From: Selenomonas sp963528755
Lineage (GTDB): Bacteria > Bacillota > Negativicutes > Selenomonadales > Selenomonadaceae
NCBI RefSeq assembly: GCF_963528755.1
Contig: NZ_CAURXA010000003.1
Span: forward strand, 248,001 to 312,000
Reading direction: 5' to 3'
DNA length: 64,000 nucleotides
Part shown: in pieces, positions 1 to 5,362 of the stretch
Layout: each line of letters opens with the position of its first letter
Numbering within the stretch: position 1 is the stretch's first letter
Notes under the pieces: generated by a model
Databases searched by the model: none
Told to the model about the DNA's origin: nothing
What the model saw: only the letters and a program-made list of their open reading frames with translations
Position numbers and translations under genes: made by a program

Positions 1-2
1 TC

Positions 3-173
3 GACGAGGAGAGCGGCGTCTACACGCTCACGGTTTTCTACTACGACTTCGATAAGCAGGAAATGATCGAGCAGATTCTCTCGCTCGGCTCCGCCGCTGT
101 CGTCCTCGCGCCTAAAAAGATGCGCCAAGAGATCATCGCCGTCCTGCGCGATGAATGCTCGCACTTTTTTTGA
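3..173 (+). CDS. WYL-domain transcriptional regulator, C-terminal end (partial)
   Basis: The window opens inside a reading frame that codes for the last 56 residues of a protein and ends at TGA 171-173. The tail has the form typical of WYL-domain regulators: an alternating beta segment (YTLTVFYYDF), a helix (MIEQILSLGSAAVVLAP) and a terminal basic helix starting KKMRQEIIAVL. WYL proteins are usually HTH-WYL regulators that sense nucleic acids or nucleotides, and several control CRISPR or phage-defence genes. The DNA-binding part lies outside the window. The stop codon overlaps the -35 hexamer of the next promoter, so this gene abuts the micro-ORF cluster. Assignment rests on the C-terminal pattern only. 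Confidence 0.6.
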   Translation, partial: DEESGVYTLTVFYYDFDKQEMIEQILSLGSAAVVLAPKKMRQEIIAVLRDECSHFF

Positions 174-203
174 CACATACGATCGCCTGCTTTCGACTAT
201 AAT
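170..203 (+). promoter_or_regulatory. Promoter of micro-ORF cluster, copy 1 (22-bp spacer)
   Basis: TTGACA at 170-175 and TATAAT at 198-203 are both perfect consensus hexamers, but they are 22 bp apart instead of 17. The same arrangement with exactly 22 bp recurs in copy 2 although the spacer sequence differs, so the spacing seems to be conserved. No better -35 lies 16-18 bp upstream of the -10. An over-long spacer suggests that an activator or DNA distortion is needed; that is inference. Confidence 0.65.
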
Positions 204-209
204 TGACTT

Positions 210-240
210 GTGAGCTCGCCTACGGGAATATGAGCCTCAC
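210..240 (+). other. 5'-terminal mRNA hairpin, copy 1
   Basis: Directly at the expected transcription start (about 7 nt after the -10) bases 210-217 (GTGAGCTC) can pair with 232-240 (GAGcCTCAC, one bulged C), closing a loop that contains CGGGAA. Copy 2 has a hairpin in the same place (1685-1711) with different stem bases but a similar loop, which resembles covariation. It may protect the mRNA end or take part in regulation. Confidence 0.45.
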
Positions 241-346
241 GAATTGAACAAAGCGAATTTCCCGTAATGGATGTCGAAGATTCCTATGTATGAACGCCAT
301 GTGCGGAATGAGAGAGTACGGTATGTTGTATGGGAGGTGTTGCAGT

Positions 347-406
347 ATGATGAGCGAAGTTCATTTTCCCGAAGTGTTTTGCCCCATGCCGATGATGGGT
401 CAGTGA
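347..406 (+). CDS. Micro-ORF 1, 19-residue peptide (copy 1)
   Basis: The peptide reads MMSEVHFPEVFCPMPMMGQ. The start is an ATGATG pair preceded by GGGAGGTG at 332-339, 7 nt upstream. Copy 2 has the homologue MMSEVRFPEVFCPMLMI with four synonymous and three replacement codons over the aligned part, which argues for real translation. The frame upstream of ATGATG is not conserved between copies, which fixes the start here. It has one cysteine and many methionines. No known family is recognised and the function is unknown. It is first in a cluster of five. Confidence 0.7.
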   Translation: MMSEVHFPEVFCPMPMMGQ

Positions 407-430
407 TTCATGTGAAAGGAGGTGTTCCCT

Positions 431-496
431 ATGCCAATCGCATTCGCCGCAGGACTCGGCTCGTACATCGTCTACCGCATCGCCAGGAGCAGCTGA
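431..496 (+). CDS. Micro-ORF 2, 21-residue hydrophobic peptide (copy 1)
   Basis: The peptide starts MPIAFAAGLGSYIVYR and ends IARSS. It has one short hydrophobic stretch followed by two arginines, as in a tiny membrane-inserted or membrane-binding peptide. The Shine-Dalgarno AAAGGAGGTG (415-424) lies 6 nt before ATG. The copy 2 peptide has the same length and differs at two residues (I to L, V to I), with seven synonymous codon differences. This is strong evidence for purifying selection on the peptide. Function unknown. Confidence 0.82.
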   Translation: MPIAFAAGLGSYIVYRIARSS

Positions 497-527
497 CCCG
501 TTTGCAAGGTTTGAGGAGGTGATAAAT

Positions 528-581
528 ATGTGCGTAAGGCCACCGTTTCCGCATCGGTATCCCCCGTTCGTCGTGTTTTAG
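528..581 (+). CDS. Micro-ORF 3, 17-residue Pro-rich peptide (copy 1)
   Basis: The peptide is MCVRPPFPHRYPPFVVF, rich in proline and aromatic residues with a Cys at position 2. GAGGAGGTG at 513-521 is 6 nt upstream of ATG. The copy 2 homologue is MCMRPPFPHRYPSCVVF, with six synonymous and three replacement codons. A Cys just after the start, a Pro-rich core and a hydrophobic end match no family I know. Confidence 0.78.
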   Translation: MCVRPPFPHRYPPFVVF

Positions 582-628
582 CTTTTAGAGGTTCTGTTCC
601 ATATCTGCCACTGAAAGGAGGTGCTGTC

Positions 629-673
629 ATGTTTGGTCGACCTCTGCCGGAAAGCCCCACGCTTCTTGATTAG
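629..673 (+). CDS. Micro-ORF 4, 14-residue peptide (copy 1 only)
   Basis: The peptide is MFGRPLPESPTLLD. It has the same type of Shine-Dalgarno as its neighbours (AAAGGAGGTG, 614-623, 5 nt spacing). It has no counterpart in copy 2: there the SD that precedes this ORF leads straight into the last micro-ORF. This fits a deletion between two identical SD sequences in copy 2, or a gain in copy 1. With no second copy to compare, coding status is less sure. Confidence 0.55.
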   Translation: MFGRPLPESPTLLD

Positions 674-722
674 TTTCTCCATTTCTGATATACGATGTTG
701 ATTCATAAAGGAGGTGATCCGT

Positions 723-806
723 ATGTTCCCTATTCCGGTCGTTGTGCAAGCCTTTATCGCCGGTGCTGCTGCTGGCAGGCAGATTTGTGATCTCTTCGAT
801 GACTGA
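723..806 (+). CDS. Micro-ORF 5, 27-residue peptide (copy 1)
   Basis: The peptide begins MFPIPVVVQAFIAG, continues with an Ala/Gly stretch and ends GRQICDLFDD. It is therefore a short hydrophobic helix with an acidic tail and one Cys. AAAGGAGGTG (707-716) lies 6 nt before ATG. Copy 2 encodes the same length with two changes (I to V, A to V) and seven synonymous differences, the clearest sign of selection in the cluster. It is last in the unit and is followed at once by a terminator. Function unknown; a membrane peptide or secreted peptide is possible. Confidence 0.87.
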   Translation: MFPIPVVVQAFIAGAAAGRQICDLFDD

Positions 807-817
807 CGCTTCTCTTC

Positions 818-845
818 GTCCTGCATCCGTGCAGGGCTTTTTTTT
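818..845 (+). terminator. Intrinsic terminator of micro-ORF cluster, copy 1
   Basis: CCTGCA (820-825), TCCG loop and TGCAGG (830-835) form a stem, followed by GC and eight T (838-845). It lies 12 nt after the last micro-ORF. The stem is conserved in copy 2. Confidence 0.9.
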
Positions 846-939
846 GCAGCCGAAGCCGTTGGCATTTCTTGTCGCGATGGTGCGGCTATATGTGCTCGTC
901 CGATTATCTTCCCATTGCGATTTTGCTTCTTAGATATGT

Positions 940-968
940 TTGACAAATGTGAAAAACCATGCTAGAGT
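940..968 (+). promoter_or_regulatory. Promoter reading into CRISPR leader and array
   Basis: TTGACA at 940-945, a 17-bp spacer and TAGAGT at 963-968, followed by an A-rich start region. It points toward the CRISPR array and is about 220 bp upstream of the first repeat. It could drive pre-crRNA or a separate structured RNA. Confidence 0.6.
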
Positions 969-977
969 ATAAAAAAT

Positions 978-1187
978 GGAAAACCTCCTAGAGGCGAAAA
1001 AACGGGGCGGGTTTTCCAATTTTCCTCGAATCGCCGCAAGCCTTGCTATATAAGGCTTGGCTGGGCCATCACATACTCGATAGGTATGTGATGACAGCCG
1101 AAAAAGTGCGAGCACATGTTCGGATTCGAGGAGGTTTTCCAAAACCATGATTTGAGCCTTCTGTTTCTGCGGCCTCCCAGACACAGA
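978..1187 (+). other. Stem-loop-rich CRISPR leader or structured RNA candidate
   Basis: The 210 bp before the first CRISPR repeat contain several inverted repeats: GGAAAACC (978-985) with GGTTTTCC (1010-1017); CAAGCCTT..AAGGCTTG near 1037-1060; CACATAC..GTATGTG near 1070-1092; and a second GGTTTTCC at 1133-1140 followed by AAAACC. Typical leaders are AT-rich and unstructured, so this may be a separate non-coding RNA between promoter and array. A minus-strand reading frame here looks spurious. Confidence 0.4.
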
Positions 1188-1513
1188 GTCACATGTGACC
1201 TCATACCGCTTGCGGTATTGAAACAGACAATGGGGATGTACGTCGAGGCCTTTACATGTTAGTCACATGTGACCTCATACCGCTTGCGGTATTGAAACGA
1301 CTTTGGTTTTATTATTTGGATTATTTGTTTCTGGTCACATGTGACCTCATACCGCTTGCGGTATTGAAACCTTTACTTTCATTACTTATTCCTCCTCGTA
1401 AATGATACGTCACATGTGACCTCATACCGCTTGCGGTATTGAAACGAAGTAGGAGAAAAGCCCCGCGAAGAACCTGCCAATCGGGTCACATGTGACCTCA
1501 TACCGCTTGCGGT
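1188..1513 (+). CRISPR. CRISPR array: 4 full repeats plus a degenerate fifth, 4 spacers
   Basis: Four identical 37-bp repeats lie at 1188-1224, 1262-1298, 1334-1370 and 1409-1445. Each starts GTCACATGTGACC, contains the stem ATACCGC-TT-GCGGTAT and ends ATTGAAAC. A fifth copy from 1485 keeps the first 29 bases and then diverges. The spacers are 37, 35, 38 and 39 bp and unrelated to each other. The degenerate copy at the right end and the promoter at the left imply transcription left to right. The ATTGAAAC end resembles the 5' handle of class 1 (type I or III) crRNAs. No cas gene is adjacent; the only cas-like sequence seen is a broken cas3 near 33 kb. Confidence 0.97.
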
Positions 1514-1524
1514 TTGCCATACAC

Positions 1525-1554
1525 AAAAAAGAGAGCCGAACGGCTCTCTTTTTT
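1525..1554 (+). terminator. Bidirectional terminator after CRISPR array
   Basis: GAGAGCC (1531-1537), GAAC loop and GGCTCTC (1542-1548), flanked by six A and six T. It starts 12 bases after the conserved part of the last repeat, so it closes the array transcript. Confidence 0.9.
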
Positions 1555-1642
1555 GGCTGCCTTGAAGCGTTGTTTCCCCTTTCCTCTCCATGCGAAAGGG
1601 CGGTGGCGAAACTTTGTCCGACGTTCCATATTCGCACTTTTT

Positions 1643-1676
1643 TTGACACGCATGATGACCCGATCTTTCGTATAAT
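1643..1676 (+). promoter_or_regulatory. Promoter of micro-ORF cluster, copy 2 (22-bp spacer)
   Basis: TTGACA at 1643-1648 and TATAAT at 1671-1676, with the same unusual 22-bp spacing as in copy 1 and the same preceding T-tract. Confidence 0.65.
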
Positions 1677-1684
1677 TAGCTCAA

Positions 1685-1711
1685 GAGGTCGCCCTCGGGA
1701 AACACGGCCTC
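1685..1711 (+). other. 5'-terminal mRNA hairpin, copy 2
   Basis: GAGGTC (1685-1690) can pair with GGCCTC (1706-1711), including one T-G wobble, around a loop holding CGGGAAA. It occupies the same place relative to the -10 as the copy 1 hairpin but with a different stem. Confidence 0.4.
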
Positions 1712-1814
1712 ACAACTCAAGTGAAACGAAGTTCTATAATCCCCGCCGGAGATTCTTATGTATGTCCGCCATGTGCGAAATGAGATGGTCTGATATGTTA
1801 TCTGGGAGGTGTGT

Positions 1815-1868
1815 ATGATGAGCGAAGTTCGATTCCCCGAAGTCTTTTGTCCGATGCTGATGATATGA
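1815..1868 (+). CDS. Micro-ORF 1', 17-residue peptide (copy 2)
   Basis: The peptide is MMSEVRFPEVFCPMLMI, homologous to micro-ORF 1 of copy 1 but two residues shorter at the C-terminus. GGGAGGTG at 1804-1811 precedes the ATGATG start. The Cys, the double Met start and the FPEVFCPM core are kept. Confidence 0.7.
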   Translation: MMSEVRFPEVFCPMLMI

Positions 1869-1898
1869 CCGCGATTCATGTGAAAGGAGGTGTTCCCT

Positions 1899-1964
1899 AT
1901 GCCGCTCGCATTTGCAGCAGGGCTCGGCTCGTACATTATTTACCGTATCGCCCGCAGCAGCTGA
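1899..1964 (+). CDS. Micro-ORF 2', 21-residue hydrophobic peptide (copy 2)
   Basis: Starts MPLAFAAGLGSYIIYR and ends IARSS. AAAGGAGGTG (1883-1892) lies 6 nt upstream. Only two conservative changes from copy 1, with seven synonymous differences including an AGG/CGC Arg swap. Confidence 0.82.
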   Translation: MPLAFAAGLGSYIIYRIARSS

Positions 1965-1998
1965 CCTATGACACAAACCCGCAAAGGAGGTGACAAAT

Positions 1999-2052
1999 AT
2001 GTGCATGAGGCCGCCGTTCCCGCATCGTTACCCCTCGTGCGTCGTTTTCTAG
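1999..2052 (+). CDS. Micro-ORF 3', 17-residue Pro-rich peptide (copy 2)
   Basis: The peptide is MCMRPPFPHRYPSCVVF, with AAAGGAGGTG (1983-1992) upstream. It keeps the Cys at position 2 and the RPPFPHRYP core and gains a second Cys near the end. Confidence 0.78.
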   Translation: MCMRPPFPHRYPSCVVF

Positions 2053-2096
2053 CCTTGGAAGTTCTGTTCCATATTCCCTGAAAGGAGGTGTTCCCT

Positions 2097-2180
2097 ATGT
2101 TCCCTGTTCCGGTCGTCGTGCAAGCCTTCATCGCCGGCGTCGCTGCCGGCAGGCAGATCTGTGACCTTTTCGATGACTGA
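2097..2180 (+). CDS. Micro-ORF 5', 27-residue peptide (copy 2)
   Basis: Starts MFPVPVVVQAFIAG and ends GRQICDLFDD. AAAGGAGGTG (2081-2090) is 6 nt upstream of ATG. 25 of 27 residues match copy 1 while the codons differ at seven synonymous sites. It is followed by a terminator at 2194. Confidence 0.87.
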   Translation: MFPVPVVVQAFIAGVAAGRQICDLFDD

Positions 2181-2193
2181 TGCCCTTCCCCGT

Positions 2194-2220
2194 CCTGCAC
2201 CGTGCAGGGCGGCTTTTTTT
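2194..2220 (+). terminator. Intrinsic terminator of micro-ORF cluster, copy 2
   Basis: CCTGCA (2194-2199) and TGCAGG (2203-2208) around CCG, then GCGGC and seven T (2214-2220). Homologous to the terminator at 818-845. The following 2221-2364 shows nothing recognisable. Confidence 0.9.
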
Positions 2221-2364
2221 GTTGCAGATGAAGCTGGCTGTATTTCTTGCTGTGAAATAATATACGATACGTAAGGGAAAGAGCGGACGGCAAAGGCGCA
2301 TCATCTGCTGTAAGTCCGTCTGCCCCTATCCATCCATCGCCATCCTTTCGCATCCTCCCCAAGC

Positions 2365-2400
2365 AAAACAGCCCTGCGGCACAAGCCGCAGGGCTGTTTT
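2365..2400 (-). terminator. Terminator of the nuo operon
   Basis: A 12-bp perfect stem, CAGCCCTGCGGC (2369-2380) and GCCGCAGGGCTG (2385-2396), with ACAA loop and A/T tracts on both sides. It lies 12 bases after the nuoN stop on the minus strand and can act in both directions. Confidence 0.93.
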
Positions 2401-2411
2401 CTCCCCGTCCG

Positions 2412-3833
2412 TCAAAAGAACGTCGCCGCCACGAAGTTCGTGAGGTTCGCCAAAGGCTCGGGATAGACGCCGAGGGCGAGCGTCAGGGCGACGCTCACGA
2501 GGACGCAGGCGCGAAGTGCGCCGGAAACCTTTACGGGTTCTTTCGGGCCTTCGCCGAGGTACATCGCCTTGACGACGAGCAAGTAGTAGTAGACAGAGAT
2601 CATCGACATGATGAAGCCGACGAAGGCGAGCCACAGGCCGCCCTGATCGACGACCGCCGTGAAGAGGTAGAGCTTCCCGGCAAATCCCGCCGTCGGCGGG
2701 ATGCCCGCCATCGAGAGCAGCGAGATCGTCATGACGGCGGCGAGGACGGGCGCAGTTCTCGCGAGTCCCGCGACGTTCGCCATGTCGGGCTTGCCGCGCT
2801 GCGCCTCGACGGCGGTCAGCACGGCGAAAGCGCCGATGTTCGCAAAGGCGTAGAGCGCGAGGTAGAAGAGCAGCGCCTTCATGCCCGCCGCATCCGCCGC
2901 GACGACGCCGACGAGCATGTAGCCGACCTGCGCGATGGAAGAATATGCGAGCATGCGCTTCACGTCGTCCTGCACGATCGCCATGACATTGCCACCGACC
3001 ATCGAGACGGCGGCGAGAATGGCCAGCAGCGAGAGCCACATGCCGCCCAACGGCGGGAATACCGCCAAGACAAGGCGCAGGAGAACGGCGAAAGCCGCCG
3101 CCTTCGACCCCATGGCGAGGAGCGCGGCGACAGGCGCGGGCGCTCCCTCGTAGACGTCGGGCGCCCACATGTGGAACGGTATCATCGACAGCTTGAAGAA
3201 GATGCCGGCAAAGACGAGCGCCATGCCGACGATGCCGAGCGGCGTGAAGAGCTGCGGGCTGCTCACGACCGCCGCAAAGCGCAGGCTGCCCGCCGCGCCG
3301 TAGATGAAGCTGACGCCGAAGAAGAGGATCGCCGACGCCGCCGCGCCCAAGACGAGGTACTTGATCGCCGCCTCGCTCGAAAGCGCATCGCGCTGGCGGA
3401 GTCCGACGAACACATAGAAGGAGATCGTCATAAGCTCCAGCCCGATGTAGAACGTGAGGAAGTCGTTTGCCGAAGCCATGACGCACATGCCGAGCACGGC
3501 GAAGACGAGGATCGCGTAGAACTCCGCACGAGAGCGCAGAAGCCTTTCGACATAGTCGCTCGAAAATAGCACGACGAGCGCCGCGCTCAAGAGGAAGAGC
3601 TGCTTGAAGAAGACGGCGTAATTGTCCACGACGTAAAGCCCCGCGTAGAAGGACGCCGCCTCGCCGCCCCGATAAAAGGAAAAGCCGTAGGCGAAGAGCG
3701 CGAGAAGCGCGACGACCGAAATCGCCGCGAGACTCGTGCGCGATTCCTTCTTCGGCAGCAGCACGCCCATCGCCAAGAGGAGCAGGGCGAGCGCAAGAAG
3801 ACCAAGCTCCATGCCGATTGCTGAAAAATCCAT
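2412..3833 (-). CDS. nuoN: NADH-quinone oxidoreductase subunit N
   Basis: 473 residues, an antiporter-like membrane subunit of complex I with about 14 hydrophobic helices and the family core (proton-antiporter M domain) around residues 115-410, including 'MIPFHMWAPDVYEGAP'. It forms part of the proton-pumping arm. Length is usual for NuoN. It is last in the operon, 2 nt after nuoM, and followed by a strong terminator. Confidence 0.96.
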   Translation of the reverse strand: MDFSAIGMELGLLALALLLLAMGVLLPKKESRTSLAAISVVALLALFAYGFSFYRGGEAASFYAGLYVVDNYAVFFKQLFLLSAALVVLFSSDYVERLLRSRAEFYAILVFAVLGMCVMASANDFLTFYIGLELMTISFYVFVGLRQRDALSSEAAIKYLVLGAAASAILFFGVSFIYGAAGSLRFAAVVSSPQLFTPLGIVGMALVFAGIFFKLSMIPFHMWAPDVYEGAPAPVAALLAMGSKAAAFAVLLRLVLAVFPPLGGMWLSLLAILAAVSMVGGNVMAIVQDDVKRMLAYSSIAQVGYMLVGVVAADAAGMKALLFYLALYAFANIGAFAVLTAVEAQRGKPDMANVAGLARTAPVLAAVMTISLLSMAGIPPTAGFAGKLYLFTAVVDQGGLWLAFVGFIMSMISVYYYLLVVKAMYLGEGPKEPVKVSGALRACVLVSVALTLALGVYPEPLANLTNFVAATFF

Positions 3834-3835
3834 GC

Positions 3836-5362
3836 TCAGTCCCCCCCTAAAAAGAAGCCGATCCGGCTCAACTGGTCAAGCATTGGCTGCAAAGGCCCCG
3901 TCCCCGTCGAAATCAGCCCCAGTAGGAGATGCGGAAACACGCCGAAGCCCACGAGAGCGACGCCCAGGAGCACGAGCGGCACAAGCTCCGCGCCGCGCAT
4001 GTCGCGGTACGCGTCGAACTTCTTGTCCGCCGGACCGAAGAGCACCTTGGCGAGAAGCCGCAGCACATAGAGCGCCGTGAAGATGATGCCGGCGATGGCG
4101 AGCACCGCGAGAATCGGGAACTCGGCGAATACGCCGACGAAGATCGTGAACTCCGGCACAAAGCCGATGAGTCCCGGCAGTCCCAAGGACGCCATGCCCG
4201 CGAGCATGAAGCCCGTCGCAAGGCGCGGCATCTGGTAGGCAAGCCCCTTGAGATCGTCAACCGTGCGAAGATGCGTCTTTTCGTAGATGAAGCCGATCAT
4301 CGCGAAGAAGAGTGCGCTCATCACGCCGTGCGCCACCATGTTGGCAACCGCGCCCGAGACGCTGACGACATTCAGTGCCGCGAAGCCCAAGAGCACATAG
4401 CCCATGTGCGACACCGACGAATAGCCGACGACGTACTTCAAATCCTTCTGCACGAGCGCGATGTAAGCGGCATAGAGCACGTTGCACATCGCGAGGAACG
4501 CGATCAAGGGCGCCCAGAACTTCGCGCCCAAAGGCAGCACGAGAAGCCCGATGCGGATGAGGCCGTAGCCGCCGATCTTCTTCAGAACGCCCGCATGAAT
4601 CATCGACACCGCCGTCGGCGCGCCCGCGTAGCCGTCGGGCGACCAACTGTGGAACGGGAACATAGAAAGCAGCGAGCCGAAGCCGATGAGGAGCAGTAAG
4701 AACGCGCCGATCTGGAAGCCCGGGCTGAAGTGTCCTCCTTGCGCCGCGAGCGCGAGCATCTGCATGTCGAACGTGCGGCTTCCTGCGGGGAACGCCGTGA
4801 GGTAGAGCCAGACGACACCGACGAGCAGGAATGCCGAGCCGAGCAGCAGGTAGATCGTGAGCTTCATGCCCGCGTATTCCTTCGTCACGCGCTTCGTCGA
4901 GCCGAAGAGAATGACGAGAATGTAGATCGGGATGACGACGACCTCGTAGCACAAGAGGAAGATGAAGAGATCGTTGGCGACGAAGGTGCCCGTGACGCCT
5001 GCGATCAAGATGAGCAGCAGGATGAAGAACTCCTTCGAGCGCTCCTCGACATGCCACGAGGAAAAGACCGCCGACACGCCGATCAGCTCCGTCAAGAGGA
5101 GCAGCGGCAAGGAGATGCCGTCGACGCCGAGCGCGTAGGAAACGCCGAGATCGGTAATCCACGGCACGCGCTCCGTATACTGCATGCCGCCCGCCGCGAG
5201 GTCATAGCCGAAGTACGCCCAAACGGAAAGCGCGAACGAAAAGGCCATGGCGGCAGCTGCCACGATGCGGATGGCGGAGCGCGACTCGCGGTTCAAGAAG
5301 CAAAGGAAAAGCGCCGCCGCCAAAGGCGTGAGCAGGATGACCGACAAAACGGGAAAGTCCAT
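3836..5362 (-). CDS. nuoM: NADH-quinone oxidoreductase subunit M
   Basis: 508 residues, the second antiporter-like proton-pumping subunit. Multiple transmembrane helices; the core includes 'MFPFHSWSPDGYAGAP' and 'VQKDLKYVVGYSSVSHMGYV'. Its ATG overlaps the nuoL stop (TGATG) and GGAGG lies just upstream inside nuoL, so the genes are translationally coupled. Confidence 0.96.
   Translation of the reverse strand: MDFPVLSVILLTPLAAALFLCFLNRESRSAIRIVAAAAMAFSFALSVWAYFGYDLAAGGMQYTERVPWITDLGVSYALGVDGISLPLLLLTELIGVSAVFSSWHVEERSKEFFILLLILIAGVTGTFVANDLFIFLLCYEVVVIPIYILVILFGSTKRVTKEYAGMKLTIYLLLGSAFLLVGVVWLYLTAFPAGSRTFDMQMLALAAQGGHFSPGFQIGAFLLLLIGFGSLLSMFPFHSWSPDGYAGAPTAVSMIHAGVLKKIGGYGLIRIGLLVLPLGAKFWAPLIAFLAMCNVLYAAYIALVQKDLKYVVGYSSVSHMGYVLLGFAALNVVSVSGAVANMVAHGVMSALFFAMIGFIYEKTHLRTVDDLKGLAYQMPRLATGFMLAGMASLGLPGLIGFVPEFTIFVGVFAEFPILAVLAIAGIIFTALYVLRLLAKVLFGPADKKFDAYRDMRGAELVPLVLLGVALVGFGVFPHLLLGLISTGTGPLQPMLDQLSRIGFFLGGD

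Larger units (their letters stand above)
160..880 (+). repeat. Copy 1 of a duplicated micro-ORF transcription unit
   Basis: This unit is matched by a diverged second copy at about 1633-2258. Similarity starts in the shared 'tcgcac' plus T-tract just before the promoter, runs through promoter, 5' hairpin, micro-ORFs and terminator, and fades some 30-40 bases after the terminator ('ttgcag..gaag..gg..gtatttcttg' type similarity). Copy 1 has five micro-ORFs and copy 2 has four. Edges are estimated by eye. Confidence 0.85.
1633..2258 (+). repeat. Copy 2 of the duplicated micro-ORF transcription unit
   Basis: A diverged copy of 160-880 with promoter, 5' hairpin, four micro-ORFs and terminator. It lacks the equivalent of micro-ORF 4. 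Third-position differences dominate inside the micro-ORFs, so the duplication is old and both copies have been kept. Confidence 0.85.

Noticed and set aside
271..522. 83-residue plus-strand frame across micro-ORFs 1 and 2
   Set aside because: It has no SD at its start, it is not kept in copy 2, and it crosses two conserved SD-ORF units in another frame.
930..1184. 84-residue minus-strand frame in the CRISPR leader
   Set aside because: No SD or family signal; the region is better explained by promoter and stem-loops reading the other way.
1188..1513. Idea that the array belongs to the broken cas3 near 33 kb
   Set aside because: The cas3 layout suggests type I-C, whose usual repeats differ from this one; distance is 31 kb. 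A link cannot be shown from the sequence.
1492..1818. 108-residue plus-strand frame starting in the CRISPR array
   Set aside because: It runs through the last CRISPR repeat, a terminator hairpin and the copy 2 promoter; not a plausible gene.
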